From Obesumbacterium proteus (lineage in GTDB: Bacteria; Pseudomonadota; Gammaproteobacteria; Enterobacterales; Enterobacteriaceae): DNA of 64,000 bases. Position numbers and translations under genes: made by a program. This document shows positions 1-9,056 of the stretch, in pieces. Every line of letters begins with the position of its first letter. Position 1 is the first letter of the stretch. The stretch is taken from the NCBI RefSeq assembly GCF_001586165.1, contig NZ_CP014608.1:2852001-2916000 (forward strand), in the 5' to 3' direction. The notes beneath the pieces were generated by a model. It was not told where the DNA came from, did no database searches, and saw only the letters and a program-made list of their open reading frames with translations.

Positions 1-44
1 GTTTGGAGGAAAGGAACCGACAAATTTGCGTATTTATTGGTCGA

Positions 45-78
45 GAACATCTGCACCGGTATACGCGTGCAGATGTTC
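45..78. repeat. Perfect 12-bp inverted repeat downstream of ycaO
   Basis: The arm GAACATCTGCAC at 45-56 is exactly complementary to the arm at 67-78, with a 10-base loop. It lies 20 bases beyond the ycaO stop codon on the minus strand. No run of T follows on either strand, so it is not a classical intrinsic terminator. It may be an mRNA 3'-end stabiliser or a protein site. Confidence 0.5.
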
Positions 79-97
79 GCTTAGAGCAATGAGCCTA

Positions 98-1858
98 TTA
101 TTTAGACCAATAACGGCGTTTTGCGGCCTGAAGTTTTTGATACGCCTGTAGCAGCGCTTGATGCGCAGGGAGGGCTTTCAAATCGTCGTCAATCGCAGGA
201 AGACCATAGAAACGTTCTTCTCCGGCGATAATCGCCGAAGCGGCTTCGAGGGTTTCTGCGCCATACATGCGGCTGAATGCCTGATAGTACTGCGCAGGAT
301 CGCGTTCTTCTTCCATGCTTAATAGCAGCAAGGTTTGCAGACAGCGGTAGAAGTTGGCGCGTTCTGGGCTGAATACTGAGGCATTGAAATCCTGAGTCCA
401 TTCGGTCCATGTCAGCGCTTGCTCTAAATCTCCGCCCGCTAATGCCAACATCGCCTTCAATTCGCCCACGCGCAGGGTATACCAGCCGTTGTCTTTACCG
501 GTTGCGATACCGAGCAGTTCGCGTACACGGGTGAAATCGTCAAGGCCTTCGTCATCGAGCTGTTCGATGATCTGTAAATACTCTTCTTTCGTCAGATTGG
601 ACGCTGGCAACTGAAGTAGCTGAGTACGTAAGTGCGCGCCCATGCTGTTGTTGGCTAACAGCAAATCTTCGGCAGGATAGATATCGGACATGCCCGGAAC
701 GATGATGCGGCAGGCATAAACATCAAGATGTTCATAATCTGCAATGTAAACTTCTTTATCTTCTTGTTCGAAGATACTCATTAAAGTGCTGAACTCTTCC
801 TCGGTGGTACCTTTAAACGACCAATCGGCAAAGTCATAATCGGCGTCTTGCTTAAACATATCCCAAGAAATTAGACCGCTTGAATCGATGAAGTGGGTTT
901 CAAGGTTGGCATGCTCGCCGACTTCTTCGTCATCAAAGGTAGGGGCGGTAAAGACATCGAGATCTTTCAGGCTGCGGCCTTGCAGCAGCTCAGTCACTGT
1001 ACGCTCTAATGCGACGCCAAAGTCCGGATGGGCGCCGAAAGAGGCAAAACAGGTGCCGTTGGCTGGGTTGAATAGCACAACGCAGATAACTGGATATTGA
1101 CCACCGAGCGAAGCATCGTAGGACAGAATAGGGAAGCCTTCCTGCTCTAATTTTGCAATAGCTTCAACCACTTCTGGATAGCGGTTTAAAACCTCGGCAG
1201 GAATTTCTGGCAGGCTGATGGATTCTGCAATGATTCGGTTTTTTACGTAACGTTCGAAAACTTCAGACAAACCTTGTACGCGTGCTTCGTTGCGGGTGTT
1301 GCCCGCAGACATGCCGTTTGAAACGTACAGGTTGCCAATGATATTCATTGGGATGTAGACAGTTTGCTGATCGGACTGGCGGGTAAACGGCAGCGCGCAG
1401 ATACCGCGATCGACATTACCGGATTGCAGATCGATAAGATCCTGCGCGCCTACATCACCTTCAGGGTTGTAAAATGCGTGCAAACGCTCATCTAAGATGC
1501 CTTCAGGCAGGCTGTCGTCGGCAGGAACAGGGAACCACTTCTCATTTGGATAGTGAACGAAGTCCCCTTGCGCAATTTCACGGCCAAGGTAGAAATCAGC
1601 AAAGAAATAGTTGGTCGACAAGCGCTCAAAATATTCACCCAGCGCCGAGGCCAGCGCAGCTTTTTTGCTGGCGCCTTTGCCGTTAGTAAAACAAAGCGGG
1701 CAATCACGGTCGCGGATGTGTACAGACCAAACATGTGGAACAGGGTTTAGCCAAGAGGCTTCTTCAATATTGAACCCAAGATCGGTCAATTGCTGTTGGA
1801 AGCGTGCAATGGAATCTTCCAGCGCGGCATCTTTGCCGGGAATATAGGTCTGCGTCAT
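98..1858 (-). CDS. ycaO: YcaO, ribosomal protein S12 methylthiotransferase accessory factor
   Basis: This 586-residue protein matches the full length of E. coli YcaO. The YcaO fold binds ATP. In E. coli it helps RimO carry out beta-methylthiolation of Asp89 of ribosomal protein S12, and related YcaO proteins are cyclodehydratases that activate peptide amides. Visible hallmarks are the N-terminal segment around GKGASKKAALASALGEYFER, the central NEARVQGLSEVFERYVKNR stretch and a tetratricopeptide-like C-terminal region. The ATG at 1858 is preferred over an upstream in-frame GTG at 1867 because it gives the family N-terminus MTQTYIPGKD; the ribosome binding site is weak. It is divergent from the asparaginase gene. 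In E. coli it follows focA, which would lie outside the window. Confidence 0.95.
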   Translation of the reverse strand: MTQTYIPGKDAALEDSIARFQQQLTDLGFNIEEASWLNPVPHVWSVHIRDRDCPLCFTNGKGASKKAALASALGEYFERLSTNYFFADFYLGREIAQGDFVHYPNEKWFPVPADDSLPEGILDERLHAFYNPEGDVGAQDLIDLQSGNVDRGICALPFTRQSDQQTVYIPMNIIGNLYVSNGMSAGNTRNEARVQGLSEVFERYVKNRIIAESISLPEIPAEVLNRYPEVVEAIAKLEQEGFPILSYDASLGGQYPVICVVLFNPANGTCFASFGAHPDFGVALERTVTELLQGRSLKDLDVFTAPTFDDEEVGEHANLETHFIDSSGLISWDMFKQDADYDFADWSFKGTTEEEFSTLMSIFEQEDKEVYIADYEHLDVYACRIIVPGMSDIYPAEDLLLANNSMGAHLRTQLLQLPASNLTKEEYLQIIEQLDDEGLDDFTRVRELLGIATGKDNGWYTLRVGELKAMLALAGGDLEQALTWTEWTQDFNASVFSPERANFYRCLQTLLLLSMEEERDPAQYYQAFSRMYGAETLEAASAIIAGEERFYGLPAIDDDLKALPAHQALLQAYQKLQAAKRRYWSK

Positions 1859-2000
1859 TTGAGTCACTTGTTAGCTGCAAAAAACGGCATGATACGTTTT
1901 TTTAGCCTATTCCTCCATGAATTCCATATCCATAGGGAATGTCACATTTTTTTATGGATATAAAAGATAATTCATGCAGTTATCTAATAGGAGAAATCGA

Positions 2001-3047
2001 ATGAAGTTGGTCAAAGTAAGTTTGCTAGCGCTGTTGGTTTCAGGATTTAGTGGCGCGGCTTTTGCGTTGCCTAATGTCACCATTTTGGCAACGGGCGGGA
2101 CTATTGCCGGGGGCGGTGACTCAGCAACAAAATCAAATTATACCGCCGGGAAAGTGGGCGTAGAGTCTTTGGTTGATGCAGTGCCTCAGCTGAAAGATAT
2201 CGCTAACATCAAAGGTGAGCAGGTAGTCAGCATCGGTTCGCAGGATATGAATGACGATGTATGGCTAAAACTTGCCAAAAAAATCAACGCTGACTGTAAC
2301 AAAACCGATGGATTCGTGATTACTCACGGCACGGATACCATGGAAGAAACGGCTTACTTCCTCGATTTAACCGTAAAATGCGATAAGCCTGTGGTCATGG
2401 TTGGCGCGATGCGTCCATCAACAGCCATGAGCGCCGACGGTCCATTCAACCTGTATAACGCCGTTGTCACCGCTGCCGATCCGGCTTCTGCCAAACGTGG
2501 TGTGCTGGTGGCGATGAACGATACCGTGCTGGATGGTCGTGATGTGACTAAAACAAACACCACCGGCGTGCAAACATTCCAAGCGGTTAACTACGGCCCA
2601 TTGGGATACATTCACAATGGCAAAGTGGACTATCAACGCTCGCCTGAGCGCAAACACACCACGCAAACACCATTTGACGTAAGCAAGTTAACCTCATTGC
2701 CAAAAGTTGGCATTGTGTATAACTACGCTAACGCGTCGGATCTGCCTGCTAAGGCACTGCTTGAAGCAGGATATCAAGGGATTGTGAGTGCGGGTGTTGG
2801 CAACGGCAATCTGTACAAATCTATCTTTGATACTTTAGCTACAGCGGCGCATAACGGCGTAGCCGTGGTGCGTTCATCACGCGTTCCTTCTGGCTCAACC
2901 ACGGAAGACGCTGAAATTGATGACGTGAAATATGGCTTTGTAGCGTCAGGCACGCTCAATCCGCAAAAAGCACGCGTCTTGCTTCAATTGGCTCTGACAC
3001 AAACTAAAGATCCAAAACAGATCCAGCAGATGTTTAATCAGTACTAA
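2001..3047 (+). CDS. ansB: Periplasmic L-asparaginase II
   Basis: A type II asparaginase that hydrolyses L-asparagine to aspartate and ammonia in the periplasm. The 348-residue precursor starts with a Sec signal peptide of about 22 residues ending in AAFA before LPNVTILATGG. Both catalytic motifs are intact: ATGGTIAG with Thr34 (precursor numbering) and HGTDTMEETAYF with Thr111-Asp112. An in-frame upstream start at 1974 would put polar residues before the signal peptide, whereas the ATG at 2001 has an AGGAG site eight bases upstream, so 2001 is chosen. E. coli ansB lies elsewhere in its genome and is under CRP and FNR control. Here the gene sits between ycaO and serC, where E. coli has ycaP. 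An intrinsic terminator follows directly. Confidence 0.93.
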   Translation: MKLVKVSLLALLVSGFSGAAFALPNVTILATGGTIAGGGDSATKSNYTAGKVGVESLVDAVPQLKDIANIKGEQVVSIGSQDMNDDVWLKLAKKINADCNKTDGFVITHGTDTMEETAYFLDLTVKCDKPVVMVGAMRPSTAMSADGPFNLYNAVVTAADPASAKRGVLVAMNDTVLDGRDVTKTNTTGVQTFQAVNYGPLGYIHNGKVDYQRSPERKHTTQTPFDVSKLTSLPKVGIVYNYANASDLPAKALLEAGYQGIVSAGVGNGNLYKSIFDTLATAAHNGVAVVRSSRVPSGSTTEDAEIDDVKYGFVASGTLNPQKARVLLQLALTQTKDPKQIQQMFNQY

Positions 3048-3057
3048 GTTCTATCTA

Positions 3058-3085
3058 AAAGGGGGAGCACTCTGGCTCCCCCTTT
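3058..3085 (+). terminator. Intrinsic terminator of ansB
   Basis: An 11-bp stem (arm AAAGGGGGAGC, with a matching arm at 3075-3085) and a six-base loop lie 10 bases after the ansB stop and end in TTTG. Confidence 0.85.
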
Positions 3086-3087
3086 GT

Positions 3088-3510
3088 CTTATTCGTCACT
3101 TAAGGCCAATGGACATCCATTCAAAAGTCATCCCTCGCTCTAAAACGCATAGCCTCCAATAAGGTGCGGCTGGCTCACGTGTGTTAGTGGCAATGGATAC
3201 TTAGGAGAGGTCTAGAATAACAGTCGGGTAAACTAAAAATAAACACAAAAAAGAATGAAAGTTTTTTGGTCTTACACCGATGCAGAACTTTATTTTTAAA
3301 ACGCCTATAGTGGCTTGGTAACGCAGGGTTTATCGCGTTGGGGACAGTCACCAATAACCGTTGCAGCCTGAGCGTGTGAATGATAAAACCAAATGATAAA
3401 GTAAATTAGATGTGAATAAATTCGATATCAATGTGGGCTGTTCATCCTTATGGATGCGTTTGCCGACATGTAACCAATTGACTAAATATAGCGAAGAGCG
3501 GTGAGGCGAA
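3088..3510. other. Intergenic region upstream of serC
   Basis: About 420 bases with no convincing gene. The part from about 3240 to 3420 is A/T-rich and should hold the serC promoter. A TATAGT at 3306-3311 could be a -10 element, but I see no good -35 partner. In E. coli the serC promoter responds to Lrp and CRP; I could not identify such sites with confidence here. Confidence 0.4.
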
Positions 3511-4599
3511 ATGACACAGGTGTACAATTTTAGTGCTGGCCCAGCAATGATGCCGGTAGAGGTATTGCGTCGTGCTGAACAAGAACTGTGTAACTGGAAT
3601 GGCCTAGGCACTTCGGTCATGGAAATCAGCCACCGCGGCAAAGAGTTTATGCAGGTCGCGGCGCAGGCTGAACAAGATTTACGCTCTCTGCTGAAGGTTC
3701 CTGAGAACTACAAAATTCTATTCTGTCATGGCGGTGCGCGTGCGCAATTTGCCGCAGTTCCGTTAAATCTGCTCGGTGATAACAACTCAGCCGACTATAT
3801 GGACGGCGGATACTGGGCGCATAGCGCTATCAATGAAGCGCAGAAATACTGCACGCCGAATATTGTTGATATAAAGACCACTGACGACAATGGCCTGCAA
3901 GCGATCAAACCAATGCGTGATTGGGCGCTGAGTGATAATGCTGCCTATGTGCACTACTGTCCTAACGAAACTATCGATGGTATTGCTATCGATGAAGAGC
4001 CAGATTTTGGCGATAAAATCGTTGTTGCCGATCTCTCTTCCACCATTCTTTCTCGCCCAATTGATGTTAGCCGCTATGGCGTGATTTATGCTGGCGCGCA
4101 AAAAAATATCGGCCCAGCGGGGATCACCGTGGTGATTGTACGTGAAGACTTACTGGGCAAAGCGCGTCAAGAACTGCCATCGATTCTCGATTACACCGTT
4201 TTGGCTGAAAACGATTCTATGTTCAATACACCACCGACCTTTGCATGGTATCTCTCAGGCATGGTATTTAAATGGCTGAAAGAGCAGGGCGGCTTGGTTG
4301 AGATGGAAAAACGAAATAAAGCCAAAGCCGATCTTCTCTATAGTGCTATCGATCGCAGTGATTTTTATCGTAACGGCGTTGCACTACAAAATCGTTCACG
4401 TATGAACGTACCGTTCCAGATGGCAAATCCTGCATTAGATCCGTTGTTCTTACAGGAAGCGAAAGCAATTGGCTTAGTTGCTTTGAAAGGCCACCGCGTG
4501 GCGGGTGGTATGAGAGCGTCTATTTATAATGCGATGTCGATTGACGGTGTTAAAGCACTCACCGACTTTATGGCTGATTTTGAACGCCGCCATGGCTAA
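3511..4599 (+). CDS. serC: Phosphoserine aminotransferase SerC
   Basis: A PLP-dependent class V aminotransferase. It converts 3-phosphohydroxypyruvate and glutamate to 3-phosphoserine in serine synthesis. It also makes 4-phosphohydroxythreonine for pyridoxal phosphate synthesis. The protein has 362 residues, the same length as in E. coli, and opens with VYNFSAGPAMMP, typical of the family. The PLP lysine is Lys198 in the motif GAQKNIGPAG, and the C-terminal phosphate-binding motif HRVAGGMRASIYNA is intact. The ATG at 3511 follows a GAGG ribosome binding site. It forms the conserved serC-aroA pair with the next gene, separated by about 150 bases that include a terminator-like hairpin. Confidence 0.97.
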   Translation: MTQVYNFSAGPAMMPVEVLRRAEQELCNWNGLGTSVMEISHRGKEFMQVAAQAEQDLRSLLKVPENYKILFCHGGARAQFAAVPLNLLGDNNSADYMDGGYWAHSAINEAQKYCTPNIVDIKTTDDNGLQAIKPMRDWALSDNAAYVHYCPNETIDGIAIDEEPDFGDKIVVADLSSTILSRPIDVSRYGVIYAGAQKNIGPAGITVVIVREDLLGKARQELPSILDYTVLAENDSMFNTPPTFAWYLSGMVFKWLKEQGGLVEMEKRNKAKADLLYSAIDRSDFYRNGVALQNRSRMNVPFQMANPALDPLFLQEAKAIGLVALKGHRVAGGMRASIYNAMSIDGVKALTDFMADFERRHG

Positions 4600-4619
4600 T
4601 TAGGCTGCATTGGTTTAAA

Positions 4620-4641
4620 CCCCGGCATGCCGGGGTTTTTT
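4620..4641 (+). terminator. Terminator or attenuator between serC and aroA
   Basis: CCCCGGC at 4620-4626 pairs with GCCGGGG at 4629-4635 across a minimal loop and is followed by TTTTTT. It should reduce, though not necessarily abolish, transcription from serC into aroA. Confidence 0.8.
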
Positions 4642-4751
4642 GTTTGTGTATAAGAAAGATGACAGCCGTCACGAAAAACGGTACAACAATGTAATGATTT
4701 ATTTGCAGTGATGGGATTCGCTGCATTAACTGAAAATTTGGAGTGAGTTTG

Positions 4752-6032
4752 ATGCTAGATTCCCTGACTTTACAACCTATTGCACATTTTTCCGGTGAGA
4801 TAAATTTACCCGGTTCTAAGAGCGTGTCTAACCGTGCGTTACTGCTTTCGGCTTTGGCGAGTGGAACGACATGTTTACATAATTTGCTTGATAGCGATGA
4901 TGTTCGCCATATGCTGACTGCGTTGAAACAGCTGGGCATTCATTTTCAATTATCCGACGGTCATACCCGCTGCGAAATTACCGGTAACGCGGGCGCTTTG
5001 AAAGCGCATAGTGCGCTTGAGCTATTTTTAGGTAACGCGGGAACGGCCATGCGCCCACTGGCGGCCGCGTTATGTTTGGGGGATGGGGATGTGATCCTCA
5101 CCGGCGAACCGAGAATGAAAGAGCGTCCGATTGGGCATCTGGTTGATGCGTTGCGTCAAGGTGGAGCCCAGATCGACTATCTGGAACAAGAAAACTACCC
5201 GCCTCTGCGCCTGCGCGGTGGATATACCGGCGGTGATATTGAGGTTGATGGTTCGGTTTCCAGCCAGTTTTTGACTGCGTTATTGATGATGGCGCCGCTG
5301 GCGGCACAGGACACCGTTATCTCCATTAAAGGGGATTTGGTTTCAAAACCCTATATCGATATTACGTTGGCGTTGATGCGCAGCTTTGGCGTTAGCGTTG
5401 AGAACGATAATTATCAGGTCTTCCGTATTGCTGGTGGCCAACACTATGTTTCCCCTGGAGATTATCTGGTTGAAGGGGATGCTTCGTCTGCATCCTATTT
5501 CCTCGCCGCGGCTGCGATTAAAGGTGGCACGGTGCGTGTCACCGGAATTGGTAAAAACAGCGTGCAAGGGGATATTCGCTTCGCAGATGTGCTGGAAAAA
5601 ATGGGGGCAAAAATCACCTGGGGTGATGATTTTATCGAATGCTCACGAGGTGAACTGCATGGTATTGATATGGATATGAATCATATTCCTGATGCGGCCA
5701 TGACCATTGCCACCACTGCGCTATTTGCCGATGCGCCAACCACCATCCGTAACATCTATAACTGGCGTGTAAAAGAGACCGATCGCTTATCCGCGATGGC
5801 CACTGAGTTGCGCAAAGTGGGAGCCGAAGTGGAAGAGGGCAATGATTTTATCCGCGTAGTACCTCCTGCACATCTGAAAGCCGCTGAGATTGGTACCTAT
5901 AACGATCATCGTATGGCGATGTGCTTCTCATTGGTCGCGCTGTCGGATACGCCGGTAACGATCCTCGATCCTAAGTGTACGGCAAAAACCTTCCCAGACT
6001 ATTTCCAGCAGTTCGCTCGGTTAAGCCAGTAG
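4752..6032 (+). CDS. aroA: 3-phosphoshikimate 1-carboxyvinyltransferase (EPSP synthase)
   Basis: The sixth enzyme of the shikimate pathway; it condenses shikimate-3-phosphate with phosphoenolpyruvate to give EPSP in the cytoplasm. It is 426 residues long (E. coli 427). The substrate-binding motif LPGSKSVSNR lies near residues 19-28, the class I glyphosate-site motif LGNAGTAMRPL near 95-105, and GEPRMKERPIGHLVDAL follows. The C-terminal NDHRMAM motif is also intact. The ATG at 4752 has a GGAG site eight bases upstream and gives the family start MLDSLTLQPI; an in-frame GTG at 4743 is less likely. E. coli has ycaL between aroA and cmk; it is absent here. Confidence 0.97.
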   Translation: MLDSLTLQPIAHFSGEINLPGSKSVSNRALLLSALASGTTCLHNLLDSDDVRHMLTALKQLGIHFQLSDGHTRCEITGNAGALKAHSALELFLGNAGTAMRPLAAALCLGDGDVILTGEPRMKERPIGHLVDALRQGGAQIDYLEQENYPPLRLRGGYTGGDIEVDGSVSSQFLTALLMMAPLAAQDTVISIKGDLVSKPYIDITLALMRSFGVSVENDNYQVFRIAGGQHYVSPGDYLVEGDASSASYFLAAAAIKGGTVRVTGIGKNSVQGDIRFADVLEKMGAKITWGDDFIECSRGELHGIDMDMNHIPDAAMTIATTALFADAPTTIRNIYNWRVKETDRLSAMATELRKVGAEVEEGNDFIRVVPPAHLKAAEIGTYNDHRMAMCFSLVALSDTPVTILDPKCTAKTFPDYFQQFARLSQ

Positions 6033-6044
6033 TCCGAATCCTAA

Positions 6045-6076
6045 AAAGGGCCTACGTATGTGGGTCCTTTCTTTTT
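6045..6076 (+). terminator. Intrinsic terminator of aroA
   Basis: An 11-bp stem (6045-6055 with 6060-6070, including two G-U pairs) with a GTAT loop is followed by CTTTTT. Confidence 0.75.
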
Positions 6077-6383
6077 ATCGTTATGCCATATAAAGCCACC
6101 GCAACCGATTAACTAGGATTTTTCGCGTCTCATTGCATCGCTTTCGCCTAAACTATGGAACACGCGTGTGACTGTGGGTGCGAGTTTTTCCAGCAACCAG
6201 CATCGTTGAGGGTAACAGTGAGACGTTGATCGGCGTATAATGCGCGCCGTTCGATGTGTGTGTCCTGCTATGGTGAACCTGCCTAAATATAACAAATATA
6301 TCGTCGCGCCATAGCAGAGCACACCCAAGTCTTCGTAGGCAAAGTCTATGCGGGCAGTTGTTTCCCCCAGAAAGGAGAGAAAA
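6077..6383. other. Intergenic region upstream of cmk
   Basis: About 300 bases with no supported gene. A TATAAT at 6236-6241 is a good -10 element, but the best -35-like hexamer (TTGAGG at 6206) is too far away. The promoter assignment is therefore tentative. A GGAGAG ribosome binding site sits just before the cmk ATG. Confidence 0.35.
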
Positions 6384-7073
6384 ATGACGGCAATAGCTCC
6401 GGTAATTACCGTTGACGGGCCGAGTGGTGCGGGTAAAGGGACTTTGTGTAAAGCGTTGGCTGAATCTTTGGGTTGGTGTCTTTTAGACTCCGGCGCGATT
6501 TATCGCGTTCTTGCCCTGGCTGCGTTGCATCGTCAAGTCGATATTACGTCTGAAGAGGCTCTGGTGCCATTGGCTGCGCATCTTGACGTGCGTTTCGTTG
6601 CGCAGGATGGGCAGTTACAGGTCATCCTTGAAGGCGAAGATGTGAGCAATGAAATTCGCACTGAATCAGTGGGTAGCACCGCGTCTCAGGCCGCTGCGTT
6701 TCCGCGAGTAAGAGAAGCGTTGCTGCGTCGTCAGCGCGCGTTCCGTGAGTTCCCTGGTCTTATCGCCGACGGTCGTGATATGGGCACCGTGGTTTTTCCT
6801 GATGCGCCGGTTAAGATTTTTCTTGATGCTAGCTCTGAGGAGCGTGCTCGTCGACGCATGCTTCAGTTGCAGGAGAAGGGCTTTAGTGTTAACTTTGAAC
6901 GCCTTTTGGACGAAATAAAAGAACGCGACTATCGCGATCGTAATCGTTCGGTGGCACCGCTTGTTCCTGCGCAGGATGCGCTCATGCTGGATTCAACCCA
7001 GATGTCTATCGAACAAGTGATTGAAAAAGCACTGGCTTATGCCAAGCAGACATTACAACTTTCTGCCGAGTAG
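6384..7073 (+). CDS. cmk: Cytidylate kinase
   Basis: Phosphorylates CMP and dCMP with ATP, recycling nucleotides from RNA turnover and lipid synthesis. It is 229 residues long, close to the 227 of E. coli. The P-loop GPSGAGKG is at residues 12-19. The CMP-specific region around TESVGSTASQAAAFPRVREALLRRQR and the motif GLIADGRDMGTVVFPDA are intact, as is the lid segment EERARRR. The ATG at 6384 gives the conserved MTAIAPVITVDGPSG start and has AAGGAGAG upstream; a longer frame from 6348 is rejected. It lies upstream of rpsA, as in E. coli, where the genes are partly co-transcribed. Confidence 0.97.
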   Translation: MTAIAPVITVDGPSGAGKGTLCKALAESLGWCLLDSGAIYRVLALAALHRQVDITSEEALVPLAAHLDVRFVAQDGQLQVILEGEDVSNEIRTESVGSTASQAAAFPRVREALLRRQRAFREFPGLIADGRDMGTVVFPDAPVKIFLDASSEERARRRMLQLQEKGFSVNFERLLDEIKERDYRDRNRSVAPLVPAQDALMLDSTQMSIEQVIEKALAYAKQTLQLSAE

Positions 7074-7108
7074 GGCGGAAAGGAAAGCTTACCGTTAAAG
7101 GTACGCCG

Positions 7109-7140
7109 ATAGCCATAATGTTAAACTACATTATGGCTAT
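7109..7140 (+). terminator. Strong stem-loop between cmk and rpsA
   Basis: A perfect 13-bp inverted repeat (7109-7121 with 7128-7140) has a six-base loop. It is followed by TGTTGTTATT rather than a clean T-run, so it may be a partial terminator or an RNA-processing site upstream of the rpsA promoter. Confidence 0.5.
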
Positions 7141-7160
7141 TGTTGTTATTGATAAATTTG

Positions 7161-7294
7161 TTCAGCTAATATTGCTGAACGATGTATAATATTACCCTCC
7201 CTGCCGCTATGGATTGTCGCGGGGCATGTTAAACAACCCCATCTAGCAGGATGCCTGATGGACGTTAAAATAAAGAACCCTGAAGATTATCAAT
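7161..7294 (+). promoter_or_regulatory. rpsA promoter and leader lacking a canonical Shine-Dalgarno
   Basis: TATAAT at 7185-7190, with a weak TTCAGC 18 bases upstream, is a candidate promoter. The leader before the start codon at 7295 has only GAAG as a possible Shine-Dalgarno and several GGA or GGAC triplets. This matches what is known of E. coli rpsA: a structured leader without a strong Shine-Dalgarno drives translation and is autorepressed by free S1. The equivalence is inferred. Confidence 0.5.
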
Positions 7295-8971
7295 ATGACT
7301 GAATCTTTTGCTCAACTCTTTGAAGAATCCTTAAAAACAATCGAAACCCGCCCGGGTTCCATCGTTCGTGGCGTTGTTGTTGCTATCGACAAAGATATCG
7401 TACTGGTTGACGCCGGTCTGAAATCTGAGTCTGCAATCCCAGCAGAACAGTTCAAAAACGCACAGGGCGAACTGGAAATTCAGGTAGGCGACGAAGTTGA
7501 TGTTGCTCTGGATGCAGTTGAAGACGGCTTCGGTGAAACTCAGCTGTCCCGTGAGAAAGCTAAGCGTCATGAAGCTTGGATCACGTTGGAAAAAGCTTAC
7601 GAAGAAGCTGCAACTGTTACCGGCGTTATCAACGGTAAAGTTAAGGGTGGCTTCACTGTCGAGCTGAACGGTATCCGTGCATTCCTGCCAGGTTCTCTGG
7701 TAGACGTTCGTCCGGTACGTGACACTCTGCACCTCGAAGGCAAAGAGCTTGAGTTTAAAGTCATTAAGCTGGACCAGAAACGCAACAACGTTGTTGTTTC
7801 TCGTCGTGCCGTTATCGAATCTGAGAACAGCGCAGAACGCGATCAGCTGCTGGAAAACCTGCAAGAAGGTATGGAAGTTAAGGGTATCGTTAAGAACCTG
7901 ACTGACTACGGCGCATTCGTTGATCTGGGCGGTGTTGACGGCCTGCTGCACATCACTGATATGGCTTGGAAACGCGTTAAGCACCCAAGCGAAATCGTGA
8001 ATGTGGGCGACGAAATCACTGTTAAAGTGCTGAAGTTCGACCGCGAACGTACTCGTGTATCTCTGGGCCTGAAACAGCTGGGCGAAGATCCATGGGTAGC
8101 TATTGCTAAGCGTTATCCAGAAGGTACCAAACTGACTGGTCGCGTGACTAACCTGACTGATTACGGCTGCTTCGTAGAAATCGAAGAAGGCGTTGAAGGT
8201 CTGGTTCACGTTTCCGAAATGGATTGGACCAACAAAAACATCCACCCATCCAAAGTTGTTAACGTTGGTGATGTTGTGGAAGTTATGGTTCTGGATATCG
8301 ACGAAGAACGTCGTCGTATCTCCCTGGGTCTGAAGCAGTGTAAATCTAACCCATGGCAGCTGTTCGCAGAAACCCACAACAAGGGCGACCGCGTTGAAGG
8401 TAAAATCAAGTCTATCACTGACTTCGGTATCTTCATCGGCCTGGACGGTGGCATCGATGGCCTGGTTCACCTGTCTGACATCTCCTGGAACGTTGCAGGC
8501 GAAGAAGCAGTTCGTGAATACAAGAAAGGCGACGAAATCGCAGCAGTTGTTCTGCAGGTTGATGCAGAGCGCGAGCGTATCTCCCTTGGCGTTAAACAAC
8601 TGGCAGAAGATCCATTCAACAACTACATCTCTATGAATAAGAAAGGTGTAATTGTTACTGGTAAAGTAACTGCAGTTGACGCTAAAGGTGCTACAGTTGA
8701 ATTAGCTGATGGCGTAGAAGGCTATCTGCGTGCTTCTGAAGCTTCCCGTGACCGCGTTGAAGATGCCACTCTGGTTCTGAACGTAGGCGACGAAGTTGAA
8801 GCTAAATTCACTGGCGTAGACCGCAAGAATCGCGTTGTAAGCCTGTCTGTACGTGCTAAAGACGAAGCTGATGAGAAAGATGCAATCGCTGTTGTTAACA
8901 ACAAGCAGGAAGATGCACCTAACTTCTCTAACGCTATGGCTGAAGCATTCAAGGCAGCTAAAGGCGAATAA
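7295..8971 (+). CDS. rpsA: 30S ribosomal protein S1
   Basis: The 558-residue S1 protein (E. coli 557) binds mRNA leaders and promotes initiation on structured or weak ribosome binding sites. It is built from six S1/OB-fold repeats. The first two bind the ribosome via S2. The later repeats show the canonical pattern of a DYGAFVDL, DYGCFVEI or DFGIFIGL strand followed by GLVHxSxxxW (around residues 205, 290 and 375). Codon use is strongly biased towards optimal codons, as expected for very high expression, and this produces a long spurious antisense reading frame. The start MTESFAQLFEESL is the family start. The gene lies between cmk and ihfB. Confidence 0.98.
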   Translation: MTESFAQLFEESLKTIETRPGSIVRGVVVAIDKDIVLVDAGLKSESAIPAEQFKNAQGELEIQVGDEVDVALDAVEDGFGETQLSREKAKRHEAWITLEKAYEEAATVTGVINGKVKGGFTVELNGIRAFLPGSLVDVRPVRDTLHLEGKELEFKVIKLDQKRNNVVVSRRAVIESENSAERDQLLENLQEGMEVKGIVKNLTDYGAFVDLGGVDGLLHITDMAWKRVKHPSEIVNVGDEITVKVLKFDRERTRVSLGLKQLGEDPWVAIAKRYPEGTKLTGRVTNLTDYGCFVEIEEGVEGLVHVSEMDWTNKNIHPSKVVNVGDVVEVMVLDIDEERRRISLGLKQCKSNPWQLFAETHNKGDRVEGKIKSITDFGIFIGLDGGIDGLVHLSDISWNVAGEEAVREYKKGDEIAAVVLQVDAERERISLGVKQLAEDPFNNYISMNKKGVIVTGKVTAVDAKGATVELADGVEGYLRASEASRDRVEDATLVLNVGDEVEAKFTGVDRKNRVVSLSVRAKDEADEKDAIAVVNNKQEDAPNFSNAMAEAFKAAKGE

Positions 8972-8976
8972 TGATG

Positions 8977-8996
8977 AGGGCGGTTTCGGCCGCCCT
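8977..8996 (+). terminator. Hairpin between rpsA and ihfB
   Basis: AGGGCGG at 8977-8983 pairs with CCGCCCT at 8990-8996. There is no T-run, so it is more likely a stabilising or partial-termination hairpin than a full terminator. Confidence 0.45.
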
Positions 8997-9056
8997 GTAA
9001 CGGTAGTTAAGCTGCAAAGTGCGTTCCCCAATGAGGGGAAATAGCTTGGAGGAAAT

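Noticed and set aside
7331..8599. A 422-codon open frame antisense to rpsA
   Set aside because: It is a shadow of the biased codons of rpsA, has an unnatural Phe/Asn/Val-rich composition and has no family resemblance.
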